Below are positions 53,729 through 63,209 of a stretch of DNA of 64,000 bases, in pieces (within the stretch, counting starts at the first letter, position 1; each line of letters starts with the position of its first letter). Under the pieces are notes generated by a model. It was not told where the DNA came from. It did no database searches and saw only the letters and a list, made by a program, of their open reading frames with translations. Source of the stretch: JACMNW01 sp031406155 (lineage in GTDB: Bacteria; Pseudomonadota; Alphaproteobacteria; Rhodobacterales; Rhodobacteraceae); the NCBI GenBank assembly GCA_031406155.1, contig JANOGW010000066.1:1-64000 (forward strand). Direction: 5' to 3'. The translations under genes and the position numbers were made by a program.

Positions 53729-56314
53729 ATGGACAGCGCCGCATTGAGCCCGGCCCCGGTCATCGGTCTGACGACAGCCGAGGCGGCGACCCGGCTTGCG
53801 GCCGACGGCCCCAATGCCTTGCCACATGCAAAACGCCGATCTGTGCTAAAGGTCGTCTTGAACGTTCTGCGCGAACCGATGCTGTCGCTGCTGCTGGCAG
53901 GGGGTGTGGTCTACATGCTTCTGGGCGATCTGGCCGAGGCGATCATCCTATTGGCCTTTGCCTGCATGTCGATCACCATCACGGCGGTGCAAGAGGCGCG
54001 GACCGAACGCGTGCTGGACGCATTGCGCGATCTGACCAGCCCGCGCGCGCTGGTGGTGCGCGGAGGGGAGCGGGTGCGCATCGCGGGAACGGATGTCGTG
54101 CGCGGCGACGTGATCGTGCTGGCCGAAGGCGACCGTGTGCCAGCCGGCGCGCGGCTGTTGCAGGCGACTGACCTGTCGGCTGATGAATCCTTGCTGACGG
54201 GCGAAGCGGTGCCGGTGCGCAAAGCCGTCGGCGCGACGGATGCCGCGGCCCGTCCAGGGGGCGAGGATCAGCCTTTGGTCTTTTCCGGCACGTTGATCGT
54301 GCGGGGCCTGGGGCTGGCCGAGGTGATCGCGACTGGAGCGCAAAGCGAGATCGGCAAGATCGGTGCCTCGCTGGACCAGCTGGATACCGGCACGCCGCAT
54401 CTGCAGACCCAGATGCGCAAACTGGTGATTGCCTTTGCGCTGATCGGGGGGGCGGTGGCGCTGCTGGTGGTCGGTCTCTACGGCTGGCTGCGCGGCGACT
54501 GGCTGGACGGCGTCCTCGCAGGCATTGCGGTCGGCATGGCGATGCTGCCCGAAGAGTTTCCGATGGTACTGGCCGTGTTCATGGCCATGGGGGCCTGGCG
54601 CATTTCCAAGGCGCGGGTGCTGACGCGGCGGGCTTCGGCGATCGAGGCGCTGGGGGCGGCATCGGTTCTCTGCACCGACAAGACGGGCACGCTGACCGAA
54701 AACCGCATGACGATTGCGGCGCTACATCTGCCCGACGGTCAGGCCTTTGTCATCGGCAAGGACCCGGTGCCGGGCGCCTACCGCGAACTAGTGGCGGCGG
54801 GGGTGATGGCCTCCGCGCCCGAGCCCTTCGATCCGATGGAAAAGGCCTTCCACGCGCTGGCCAAGGCCGACTTGCGCAAGGGCGAGACACTGCCGGGCGA
54901 GGGCCGCACCCTGATCCGATCCTATCCGTTGTCGCCCAAACTGCTGGCGATGTCGCAGGTCTGGGACCGCGCAGACGGTTCCGGCCACCACATGGTCGCG
55001 ACAAAGGGTGCACCAGAGGCGATAGCCGATCTGTGTCATCTGGCGGCCCCTAAGCGCAAGGAGATGATGCGGGCGGTTGATGCGATGGCAGCACAAGGCC
55101 TCAGCGTGCTGGGTGTCGCTGAGGCTGGGTTCACACCGAAAGCCCTGCCGCGGGACCAGCACGAGTTCGACTTCCGCTTTCTGGGACTCGTCGGTCTGGC
55201 AGACCCGCTGCGCGCTTCGGTGCCTGCCGCGGTCGCTCAATGCAAAACCGCCGGGATCAAGGTCATCATGATTACCGTGGACTACCCCGCGACGGCGCTG
55301 GCGATTGCGCGCGCTGCCGGCATTGGGGGAGATACCGTGATTGAGGGCACCAACTTGGCCAGGATGTCTGATGCTGAGCTTGCAGACGCGGTGCAGACCG
55401 CGACCATTTTTGCCCGCATCCTGCCCGAACAGAAACTGCGCATCGTCAAGGCGTTGCAATCCAGCGGCGCCATCGTGGCGATGACCGGCGACGGGGTGAA
55501 CGATGCGCCATCGCTCAAGGCCGCCGACATTGGCGTGGCGGTGGGCGGGCGCGGCACAGATGTCGCCCGCGAGGCGGCCGCCATCGTGCTTCTCGACGAC
55601 GATTTCGGCTCCATCGTCGCGACCGTCCGCCTGGGGCGGCGCATCTACGACAACCTGCGCAAGGCGATGTCCTTCATCCTCGCCGTACATGTGCCCATCG
55701 CGGGGCTTGCACTGATCCCGCTCGCCTGCGGCATGCCATTGCTGTTCGGCCCGGTCCATATCGCCTTTCTGGAGATGGTGATCGACCCGGTCTGCTCATT
55801 GGTGTTCGAGGCCGAGGGCGAAGAGGACGGCGTGATGGACCGACCGCCGCGCCCGGTCTCCGAGCCACTGTTTTCCACGCCGACGATCATTTGGAGCCTG
55901 CTGCAAGGGGCCTCGGTGCTTGGCGCGGTCACCACGATCCTGTTCCTCGCGCCAGACTATGGCTTTGATACCGACCAGGTTCGCGCGCTGACGTTCCATT
56001 CGCTGGTGCTGTGCGTCGTCGCCCTGATCTTCGTCAACCGCTCGATCTCGTCATCGATCATCACGGCAATCACCCGACCGAACCGCGCATTGGCGGTCGC
56101 ACTGCCCATCGTGGCCGTGCTGCTGGCCGTGACGATCTTCTGGGCCCCTTCCCGCGACCTGTTCGGTTTTGGCGCGTTGGAACCGCAATGGCTGGTCGTG
56201 CCGCTTGGTGCGGGCGCGGCAGTGCTGGTCATTCTGGAACTGCTGAAACCGATCTGGCGCGCGGCAATCGGGTCTGGTCAAGCGGTCACTCCCGTCGCCA
56301 GCGCACCTGCATGA
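53729..56314 (+). CDS. Cation-translocating P-type ATPase
   Basis: The 861-residue pump has TGEAVPV, the phosphorylation motif CTDKTGTLTENRMT, TGDGVNDAPSLK and the membrane motif AMLPEEFPMV, which differs from the PEGLP of Na/K-, Ca- and H-type pumps. An N-terminal cation-ATPase domain (ADGPNALPH) is present. The ion is not certain; it groups in style with a bacterial P2-like subfamily. It is divergent from the arc operon, sharing an FNR-type box region, and its stop overlaps the next start by ATGA. Confidence 0.85.
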   Translation: MDSAALSPAPVIGLTTAEAATRLAADGPNALPHAKRRSVLKVVLNVLREPMLSLLLAGGVVYMLLGDLAEAIILLAFACMSITITAVQEARTERVLDALRDLTSPRALVVRGGERVRIAGTDVVRGDVIVLAEGDRVPAGARLLQATDLSADESLLTGEAVPVRKAVGATDAAARPGGEDQPLVFSGTLIVRGLGLAEVIATGAQSEIGKIGASLDQLDTGTPHLQTQMRKLVIAFALIGGAVALLVVGLYGWLRGDWLDGVLAGIAVGMAMLPEEFPMVLAVFMAMGAWRISKARVLTRRASAIEALGAASVLCTDKTGTLTENRMTIAALHLPDGQAFVIGKDPVPGAYRELVAAGVMASAPEPFDPMEKAFHALAKADLRKGETLPGEGRTLIRSYPLSPKLLAMSQVWDRADGSGHHMVATKGAPEAIADLCHLAAPKRKEMMRAVDAMAAQGLSVLGVAEAGFTPKALPRDQHEFDFRFLGLVGLADPLRASVPAAVAQCKTAGIKVIMITVDYPATALAIARAAGIGGDTVIEGTNLARMSDAELADAVQTATIFARILPEQKLRIVKALQSSGAIVAMTGDGVNDAPSLKAADIGVAVGGRGTDVAREAAAIVLLDDDFGSIVATVRLGRRIYDNLRKAMSFILAVHVPIAGLALIPLACGMPLLFGPVHIAFLEMVIDPVCSLVFEAEGEEDGVMDRPPRPVSEPLFSTPTIIWSLLQGASVLGAVTTILFLAPDYGFDTDQVRALTFHSLVLCVVALIFVNRSISSSIITAITRPNRALAVALPIVAVLLAVTIFWAPSRDLFGFGALEPQWLVVPLGAGAAVLVILELLKPIWRAAIGSGQAVTPVASAPA

Positions 56315-57417
56315 TGCCGAGCCGACGAGGTCTGCTGGTCGGGGCTGGCGCGGTGGTTCTGGGATGCGCCGGGTTCCTGCGCGCCATCAGCCCCGGTGAA
56401 CCGCCAGACCTTCTTGATGCCGCGGGTCGCCCGATCATCGGCAGCCTCTCGGAGCGCGCTTTTGTTCTGATCAACGGCGTTCGCCAGGGCATGATCATCC
56501 AGAGCAGCAACATCTCGCATCCCGTCCTTCTTTTCCTGCACGGCGGCCCGGGGATGCCGGAGTATTTTCTGAACACCACACACCCCACCGGTCTTGAGAG
56601 GCATTTTACAATGGTCTGGTGGGACCAGCGCGGTGCGGGCTTGTCCTTTGACCCGGACACTCCATCGCAAAGCATGACCGTGCCCCAGATGATCGCGGAC
56701 GCCATCACGGTCACGCACTACCTGCGGAAACGATTCAAGCAGGACAAGATCTATATCTTCGGACACTCCTGGGGCAGTTTTCTGGGCATTCAGGTCGCTG
56801 CACAGGCGCACGAGCTTTTTCACGCCTACATCGGCATGGGTCAAGTGTCGTGGCAGCTGCGCTCCGAGGTCGCAGCCCGGGGCTACATGCTCGACCGGTA
56901 TCAGGCACGGGGCGACGCGGCGATGGTCCGCAAGCTCATGGCAGCCCCAGCAAGCCTGGGGGACGGCCTGTCGCCGGACTATCTTGGCCTGCGCGACGCG
57001 GCCATGCACGGGTTAGGGATCGGGACCACGCGTGACATGACCTCGGTGATCGCCGGCGTGTTCATTCCGGTATGGCGGTGTCGGGCTTATACGTTGTGCG
57101 AAAAGGTCAATATCTGGCGGGGGTTGTCCTTCTGTCGCCGGTTTCTCTGGGAAGACTTCATCAACACCGACCTGACCTTGCAGATCCATGCGCTTGATCT
57201 GCCGGTATATTTCCTGACCGGCCTGTACAACTACACGGCGAACCACCTGCTTGCGCGCAGCTTTTTCGACCAGATCAGCGCCCCGGTGAAGGGCTTTTAC
57301 ACTTTTGCCACCTCTGCCCACAGCCCGCTGTTCGAGGAACCGCAGCGGGCGCGCGACATCCTGCTGCAGGACGTGCTGGGGCGTGGCAGCCGACTTGCCG
57401 ACAAAGTGACGCCATGA
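56311..57417 (+). CDS. Tat-exported alpha/beta hydrolase (prolyl-aminopeptidase-like)
   Basis: The 368-residue protein begins MMPSRRGLLVGAGAVVLGCAG, a twin-arginine signal that also contains a lipobox-like LGC. The hydrolase core has FLHGGPGMPEYF (oxyanion, HGGPG), WWDQRGAGLSF, nucleophile elbow GHSWGSFLG and a late histidine in ATSAHSPLF. The HGGPG plus DQRGAG pattern marks the proline iminopeptidase-like group. The start overlaps the ATPase stop, so the two are translated together. Confidence 0.85.
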   Translation: MMPSRRGLLVGAGAVVLGCAGFLRAISPGEPPDLLDAAGRPIIGSLSERAFVLINGVRQGMIIQSSNISHPVLLFLHGGPGMPEYFLNTTHPTGLERHFTMVWWDQRGAGLSFDPDTPSQSMTVPQMIADAITVTHYLRKRFKQDKIYIFGHSWGSFLGIQVAAQAHELFHAYIGMGQVSWQLRSEVAARGYMLDRYQARGDAAMVRKLMAAPASLGDGLSPDYLGLRDAAMHGLGIGTTRDMTSVIAGVFIPVWRCRAYTLCEKVNIWRGLSFCRRFLWEDFINTDLTLQIHALDLPVYFLTGLYNYTANHLLARSFFDQISAPVKGFYTFATSAHSPLFEEPQRARDILLQDVLGRGSRLADKVTP

Positions 57418-57542
57418 GCGATGACCCTTGTCCCGGTTGCGGCTGCGGTGTCGGCCCGATGTGACGCCCGACTGATGCAGGTAAACGACGGATGCCCATC
57501 CCCCCGGCAATCTGGCCGTCAAATCATTCGAGGAACGCTGCC

Positions 57543-58673
57543 ATGTCCCGCGCGCTGATCCTGATGTGCTGTCTTCTGGCGGCCCCCGCCTTTGCGGAAA
57601 CCTCTGTCCTGTCAATCGCGCAAGACAGGTACGAGGCGGGGGAATCCGTGCGATTCGACGGGCCAACAGTGCAGGACCTATTCATGGCCGGCAACCGGGT
57701 GGTGGTCGCAAGCCCGGTGACGGGGTCGGCGCATCTGGCCGGACGGCGGGTCGCGGTCGAGGGCGCGGTCGCAGGTGATCGCTTTGCCGCAGGCTATGGC
57801 ATTGAGGTCACCGCGCCGGTCGGCGGTGACGCGTCGGTCACCGGATACGAGGTGACGGTCGGACCCGTCACGGGCAACCTGCGGGCCGCCGGGTCCGAGG
57901 TCGTGGTGGGGTCGGTGGGCGGCTATGCGCTAATCACCGGAGCCGACGTCACGCTGAACGGCACGATCACTGGCGATATGGTGCTGGTGGCCGATGAAAT
58001 CGCGTTTGGTCCAGGGGCTACGGTTGCGGGGGCGCTTACGATCTATGCCGAAGACCCGGCGAGCATAACTGTGCCCGCAACCGTGGCCCCTGCAGGCCGG
58101 GTCAAGATCGAGACGCGAGACAGTTATGACAAGGGTGCGTGGACCCAGCGTATGCCGGTGAAGGTGCCGTTCTGGCGGATCGTTCAGGGCTTTCTGATGG
58201 GTGTCCTGATTTCCGGCCTGATCGCCGCCATGGTGATCGCCGTGGCCCCCAAGGCGGTGCAAAGCTGGCGCGAGCTGGCCCTGGCGCATTCCGGCCACGC
58301 TATCTGGTCGGGATTTCTGGTCACCTCGGCCTTGGCCGGATCGGGATTCGTGCTGATGCTGACCATCATTGGGGTGTTCTTGCTGCCCGTCATGCTGATG
58401 ATCACGGTTCTGGTGATCTTTGCGGGCTATGCGCTTGGGTCCTATGTGCTGGGCGTCGGGCTTTGGCTGGCATTGGGGCGGCCCATGCCGGAGGGTCACC
58501 TGGGCAAGTTCGGCCTGGCCTGCCTCGGGGCATTTGTCGCCGGGCTGGCCTGGGCGGTTCCGGTGGCGGGATGGTTCTTCGTCCTGGGTCTGACTCTTCT
58601 CGGGATCGGCACGCTCGCGGCTTTCGTGTTTCCACGCGGGCTCTTGCTGCGGCGCGACGCCACGGTGGCGTAA
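57543..58673 (+). CDS. Secreted bactofilin/polymer-forming-like domain protein with C-terminal membrane helices
   Basis: The 376-residue protein has a signal peptide ending PAFAET. From residue ~30 to 170 it is a right-handed beta-helix-like repeat region rich in G and V turns (VTGSAHLAGRRVAVEGAVAG, VTGYEVTVGPVTGNLRAAGS), as in polymer-forming bactofilin-type proteins. About four membrane helices and a final cytosolic tail (RGLLLRRDATVA) follow. ATG 57543 follows GAGGAACGCTGCC. It probably scaffolds or senses at the membrane, but no function is established. Confidence 0.7.
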   Translation: MSRALILMCCLLAAPAFAETSVLSIAQDRYEAGESVRFDGPTVQDLFMAGNRVVVASPVTGSAHLAGRRVAVEGAVAGDRFAAGYGIEVTAPVGGDASVTGYEVTVGPVTGNLRAAGSEVVVGSVGGYALITGADVTLNGTITGDMVLVADEIAFGPGATVAGALTIYAEDPASITVPATVAPAGRVKIETRDSYDKGAWTQRMPVKVPFWRIVQGFLMGVLISGLIAAMVIAVAPKAVQSWRELALAHSGHAIWSGFLVTSALAGSGFVLMLTIIGVFLLPVMLMITVLVIFAGYALGSYVLGVGLWLALGRPMPEGHLGKFGLACLGAFVAGLAWAVPVAGWFFVLGLTLLGIGTLAAFVFPRGLLLRRDATVA

Positions 58674-58896
58674 AGCCGGAAGGGTCGTTCAGACCTTTCG
58701 GCCAAGAATCTGCGGCAGAACTGATCTGCGGCAACGTCGCGGCGCACGGGTTGGAGCAATGTGATTCCATAATCACCGGCGGTCCGTCGCTTTGGGCCCC
58801 GGAAACAAGACCGCCCTGAACACCAGTTCCATTGGCGATGTCGGCCCCTGCAGCATCTGTCAACCACCCAACCCCTTCAACAGAATCGAGTCCGAC

Positions 58897-59109
58897 ATGG
58901 CCTTCCGATCCTTCCTGATTTTTTCCGCCATCGCTTTCGGCCTCTCGGGGTGCCTCGCCAGTGATACTGAACGTGGTCTGGCTGGTGCCGCAGGCGGCGC
59001 GGTGATCGGCGGGGTGACGGGTGGCAACCCGGTGACCGGTGCGGTGATCGGTGGGGCGGCGGGGTACTTTTGTCGCGATCTGAACGTGCCGGGATGTCGC
59101 AAGAACTGA
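58897..59109 (+). CDS. OsmB-like glycine-zipper lipoprotein
   Basis: The 70-residue precursor has signal MAFRSFLIFSAIAFGLSGC with the lipobox LSGC, then a glycine-zipper stretch GLAGAAGGAVIGGVTGG and AGYFCRDLNVPGCRKN. Such small lipoproteins (OsmB type) are stress-induced. ATG 58897 is chosen because the signal begins there. Confidence 0.7.
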   Translation: MAFRSFLIFSAIAFGLSGCLASDTERGLAGAAGGAVIGGVTGGNPVTGAVIGGAAGYFCRDLNVPGCRKN

Positions 59110-59144
59110 TCCTGGCCCCACCCTCACCTGCAAAGGAGCACTCG

Positions 59145-59552
59145 ATGAAAGGCCTGGTCGCACATATCGAGGATCTGACCGAAACGAACAAAGACTTCCG
59201 CAAGGTGCTCTACACCGGGCAGCATCTGCAACTGGTGCTGATGTCACTGGCCGCCGGCCAGGATATCGGGGCCGAAACCCATGCAACGCATGACCAGTTC
59301 TTTCGGATCGAAAAGGGGCATGGTGAAGTCGTCATCGACGGCACCACGACGCCTGTCAAAAGCGGCGATGCCATTCTTGTGCCCGCGGGCGCGCGTCACA
59401 ACCTGCGCAACACCGGCGACAAGTCCTTGCGGCTTTACACGCTTTACGGCCCGCCCAACCACATCGACAAGTTGGTAGAAAAGACCAAGGCGGAGGCCGA
59501 GATGTCGTCCGAAGTCTTCGATGGCGTTTCGACCGAACCTGTCCCCCATTGA
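59145..59552 (+). CDS. Cupin-domain protein
   Basis: The 135-residue single cupin has an ATHDQFFRIEKGHGEVVIDG first motif and AGARHNLRNTGDKSLRLYTL second motif, with histidines and glutamate for a metal site. Start ATG follows AAAGGAG. The substrate is not indicated. It lies between the lipoprotein gene and the nitroreductase operon. Confidence 0.85.
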   Translation: MKGLVAHIEDLTETNKDFRKVLYTGQHLQLVLMSLAAGQDIGAETHATHDQFFRIEKGHGEVVIDGTTTPVKSGDAILVPAGARHNLRNTGDKSLRLYTLYGPPNHIDKLVEKTKAEAEMSSEVFDGVSTEPVPH

Positions 59553-59633
59553 TGAGCGGTCGGCAGGATCAGGAAGCCCTGTGTCACTAAGACCTGGTCA
59601 GCTGTGCGCGTTGCCCATTACCAGAGGTGAGAC

Positions 59634-60728
59634 ATGGTTGATCGACGACATCTTCTGATCGGTGGCGGTGCTGCCGTGCTTGCAGGAGCAGGTGCGGTCT
59701 GGTCGGGGGCCAGACGCATGGGGTCGATGGCGGACTACATTGCCGACATGGACATGTTGCGTCGGCCCTTGCCTGCCAGCCCTGATCCGCGCGAGCTGAT
59801 CCGCTTTGCCACGCTTGCCGCCAACAGCCACAACACCCAGGCCTGGACATTCCGGGTGGATACCAAAACCATCGACATCCTGCCCGACTTGACCCGTGCC
59901 ACTCCCGTAGTGGACCCCGACAATCATCACCTGTTCGTCAGCCTGGGATGCGCCGCCGAGAACCTGTCCGTAGGGGCTGCGTCGCGCGGAATGGCAGGCG
60001 AGGTCAGTTTTGATCCGGTGACGTCGGCTCTCAGCTTTGCGCACGTTACGGGGGTCGCCACGGAGACCGCCCTGTCAGATGCCATTCCGCTGCGGCAATC
60101 GACACGGGGACTCTATGACGGTTCAACCCTGACCCCGGCCGAGCTTGGCCTTCTGGCCGCCGCCGCCCGCGATCCGGAGGTGGCGCTGATCCTGATCACC
60201 GACCGGGGGCGGATGGGACAACTGACCGACCTGATCGCCGCTGCAAACACCGCACAGATTGAAGACCCCGCCTTCATGACTGAGCTGAAAAGCTGGATGC
60301 GGTTCAACCCGCGACGCGCCCTGTCAACCGGTGACGGGCTCTTCGGCGCCGCCAGCGGCAACCCCAACCTGCCCGACTGGCTGGGGCCGACCATGGTGAA
60401 CTGGATGTTCATGGCCGAGGGTGACAACAAGAAAACTGCCGCCAAGATCACCTCTTCTGCCGGGCTGGCGGTGTTCGTGGGCGCCAAAGAGGACCCCGCA
60501 CACTGGGTCAGGACCGGGCGCGCCTGCCAGCGGTTTGCGCTGCAGGCCACGGCATTGGGGCTGAGGCACGCCTTCTTGAACCAGCCGGTCGAGGTGGCAA
60601 GTCTGCGTCCGGACCTGGCCACGCTGCTTGGAATGCCGGGGCGCAGGCCTGATCTGGTGATGCGGTTCGGGCGCGGGGCAGCATCGCCGTTTTCACCCCG
60701 CAGGCCGGTAACAGAGGTGATCATATGA
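59634..60728 (+). CDS. Tat-exported nitroreductase-family protein (Acg-like)
   Basis: The 364-residue protein begins MVDRRHLLIGGGAAVLAGAG, a twin-arginine signal, followed by a nitroreductase-like domain: RFATLAANSHNTQAWTFRV for FMN binding, IPLRQSTRGLYDG, and a second half with ACQRFALQATALGLRHAFLN. The pattern matches Acg-type FMN proteins, some of which store rather than use FMN. It is the first gene of a run in which each stop overlaps the next start by ATGA. Confidence 0.8.
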   Translation: MVDRRHLLIGGGAAVLAGAGAVWSGARRMGSMADYIADMDMLRRPLPASPDPRELIRFATLAANSHNTQAWTFRVDTKTIDILPDLTRATPVVDPDNHHLFVSLGCAAENLSVGAASRGMAGEVSFDPVTSALSFAHVTGVATETALSDAIPLRQSTRGLYDGSTLTPAELGLLAAAARDPEVALILITDRGRMGQLTDLIAAANTAQIEDPAFMTELKSWMRFNPRRALSTGDGLFGAASGNPNLPDWLGPTMVNWMFMAEGDNKKTAAKITSSAGLAVFVGAKEDPAHWVRTGRACQRFALQATALGLRHAFLNQPVEVASLRPDLATLLGMPGRRPDLVMRFGRGAASPFSPRRPVTEVII

Positions 60729-61399
60729 ATCCTCCGTTCACAATTGACGATTTTCTGGCGGTTTTTGCCGCCTATAACTCCGCCATCTGGCCATTTCACC
60801 TTGTCGCTTATGCCTTGGGGCTGGTGGCCATAGCTGCCATCTTCGTGCCGCGACCAGGGCTTGTGCGGCTGGCCTTTGCGGCTTTAGCCGTGCTTTGGGC
60901 CTTTACCGGAATCGGCTATCATCTGGCGTTCTTTTCGCGGATCAACCCGATTGCCCCGGTATTTGCAGCATTCTTCGTCCTGCAGGGTATCTTTTTTCTG
61001 GCAAGCGCAATCCGCCCCGGCAACCTGCGCCTGCAACTTAGACAAGACTTCGGGTCCGTGGCGGGGCTACTCACACTCGTCTATGCGCTGGCGATTTATC
61101 CCGTTCTGGGGATCTGGGCCGGGCACGGATTAATGGCCGGGCCGATGTTCGGCGTCGCCCCTTGCCCCACGACGATATTCACCATCGGCGTGCTACTGAT
61201 CGCTCGTGGCACTTGGGTGATCTGGTTATCGATTATCCCATTTCTGTGGTCGCTGATCGGACTGGCCGCAGCGATCCAGCTTGGCATACCAGAGGATCTG
61301 GCAATGCCTGTTGCGGGGGTCGTGTTGGCCGGCGCGCTGGGTTGGCAGGCGTGGTCGAACCGCGCCTTGCCAACCGACATTGCAAAGGACCCCGCATGA
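60725..61399 (+). CDS. DUF6064-like membrane protein
   Basis: The 224-residue product starts MNPPFTIDDFLAVFAAYNSA and has about seven helices, with GIGYHLAFFSRINPIAPVFA and APCPTTIFTIGVLLIA. These are hallmarks of DUF6064, uncharacterised membrane proteins. ATG 60725 overlaps the nitroreductase stop, and its own stop overlaps the next start. Confidence 0.75.
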   Translation: MNPPFTIDDFLAVFAAYNSAIWPFHLVAYALGLVAIAAIFVPRPGLVRLAFAALAVLWAFTGIGYHLAFFSRINPIAPVFAAFFVLQGIFFLASAIRPGNLRLQLRQDFGSVAGLLTLVYALAIYPVLGIWAGHGLMAGPMFGVAPCPTTIFTIGVLLIARGTWVIWLSIIPFLWSLIGLAAAIQLGIPEDLAMPVAGVVLAGALGWQAWSNRALPTDIAKDPA

Positions 61400-62379
61400 T
61401 GGGCAAGGGTCGGATGGTGGTTCTGTGGATCGGTCTGACAGTCGGTATCATCGCCGCCCTGATCTGGTGGCGATTTGAAACCGATATCGGGGCCGCGCGG
61501 GACAAGGTCGGTCAGGGCAGCACCGTGATCGATACGCCCTGCGGTGCCGTTGAGTATCAAGAGACGGGCACCGGACTGCCGCTGCTCGCCGTACATGGCA
61601 GCGGCGGCGGCTTTGATCAGGGCATGGCCTTTGCCGCGCCACTGACCACGCGCGGTATACGTGTCATCGCTATGTCCCGCTTTGGCTATCTGCGCACACC
61701 GATGCCCGAGGATGCATCTGCGGAAACACAGGCGGATGCGTTTGTCTGCCTGCTGGATGCACTGAACATCCCCAAAGCCGCCGTCATGGGCGGATCGGCG
61801 GGCGCGCTGCCGGCACTGGAAATGGCAATCCGCCATCCGGACAGGGTTTCTGCGCTGATCCTGCTGGTGCCGCTGGCCTACAAGCCCCCGACCGAGGCCA
61901 ACTCGGCCGCACCGATGGCCCCGTGGGTCGAAAATCTGATGATGAAGGCGATTGGCTCGGACTTTCTGTTCTGGTCGGGGCTGCATCTGGCGCGAGGGCA
62001 ATTGATCGGCACAGTCCTGGCCACGCCGCCCGAACTGCTGACCACGGCAAGCCCGTCTGAACAGACGCGGATCGCCGGGTTGCTCGACAACATCCTGCCC
62101 GTGTCAGCACGGGCAGCCGGATTGCGCTATGACACGGCGGCGGGCAAATCAATGACCCCGGCGCGGCTGGATCTGGTGCAGGCCCCAACCCTGATCATCA
62201 GTTCCCGTGATGACCGCTATGGCACCTATGCCGGCGCGGAATACATGGCTGCCCGGATTGCCGGGGCGCAGTTCATGGGGTTCGAGACCGGGGGGCATAC
62301 GTGGATCGGGCACAACGATGAGGTGATGGCCGCTATCGCTGGGCTTATTGACCCTGCCGGGGCGGTGGGCGGGCCATGA
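61396..62379 (+). CDS. Membrane-anchored alpha/beta hydrolase
   Basis: The 327-residue protein has an N-terminal membrane anchor (MVVLWIGLTVGIIAALIWWR). The hydrolase domain has AVHGSGGGFDQG (oxyanion), SRFGYLRTPMPED, nucleophile elbow GGSAGALPAL, an acid near IISSRDDRYGT and histidine in GGHTWIGH. It is coupled to its neighbours by ATGA overlaps on both sides. The substrate is unknown. Confidence 0.85.
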   Translation: MMGKGRMVVLWIGLTVGIIAALIWWRFETDIGAARDKVGQGSTVIDTPCGAVEYQETGTGLPLLAVHGSGGGFDQGMAFAAPLTTRGIRVIAMSRFGYLRTPMPEDASAETQADAFVCLLDALNIPKAAVMGGSAGALPALEMAIRHPDRVSALILLVPLAYKPPTEANSAAPMAPWVENLMMKAIGSDFLFWSGLHLARGQLIGTVLATPPELLTTASPSEQTRIAGLLDNILPVSARAAGLRYDTAAGKSMTPARLDLVQAPTLIISSRDDRYGTYAGAEYMAARIAGAQFMGFETGGHTWIGHNDEVMAAIAGLIDPAGAVGGP

Positions 62380-63209
62380 TCCGAAACTCCCTGCAACGTC
62401 ACCCGCTGTTGGTCTTCTTTGCACTGGCCTTCTGCATCAGCTGGGGCGCGATCCTGACCATCATGGCAAGCAGAGGGTTCGATCTATCACCCTTGCAAGG
62501 TGTCGAGGGCGGGCTGCTGTTTCTGGCCATGCTGCTGGGGCCAAGTGTCAGTGGATTGGCATGCACGGCGCTGTTGGAGGGGCGCTTGGGGTTGCGCGCG
62601 CTTGGGCTGCGAGCGCTTCGCTGGCGCGTTGCGGGGCTGTGGTATGCGGTGGCACTGCTGACGGTTCCGGCAATCTTGCTGTTGGTTTTGTCTGTCCTTA
62701 GCATCCTTGTCGACCCGGTGTTTGCACCCCGCTTTCAATGGTGGCTTTTTGGGCTCGGCTTACTGGCAGGGACGTTCGAAGAAATCGGCTGGACAGGATT
62801 TGCCGCACCAAGGCTATTGGACCGCAAAAGCCTGATGGTAGCGGGCCTGTCGCTTGGCTGTATCTGGGCGCTGTGGCACCTGCTGGTTGATTTTCGCTAT
62901 AATGCCGGAGCGATGGGGGCGATCTGGCCGCTGGAATTTTTCATCACCTATCTGCTGGCATTGACCCCGTACCGGCTGCTGATGACCTGGGTTTACAGCC
63001 ACACACAAAGCCTGCTGCTCGCAATCATCATGCATGCCAACTTTACCGGATCGCTATTGGTTTTGGTCCCCGTGGTTCCGGCGTCACTAGGTTTCTATTG
63101 GCAATCGGCGTTTGCGGTCGCGCTTTGGGTCTTGGTCGCGGTTGTGCTGCGCCAAAGCAAGGCAGGCAATGCCTTGTCCATCGCACAACAACCGGAATTG
63201 CTGTCATGA
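62376..63209 (+). CDS. CPBP-family intramembrane protease (first of two)
   Basis: The 277-residue protein has about eight helices. Motif 1 with the paired glutamate site reads GTFEEIGWTGF, the histidine motif ALWHLLVDF, and a third motif IIMHANFTGS. The catalytic glutamates are present. It is followed by a second CPBP gene in the same coupled run. Confidence 0.82.
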   Translation: MIRNSLQRHPLLVFFALAFCISWGAILTIMASRGFDLSPLQGVEGGLLFLAMLLGPSVSGLACTALLEGRLGLRALGLRALRWRVAGLWYAVALLTVPAILLLVLSVLSILVDPVFAPRFQWWLFGLGLLAGTFEEIGWTGFAAPRLLDRKSLMVAGLSLGCIWALWHLLVDFRYNAGAMGAIWPLEFFITYLLALTPYRLLMTWVYSHTQSLLLAIIMHANFTGSLLVLVPVVPASLGFYWQSAFAVALWVLVAVVLRQSKAGNALSIAQQPELLS

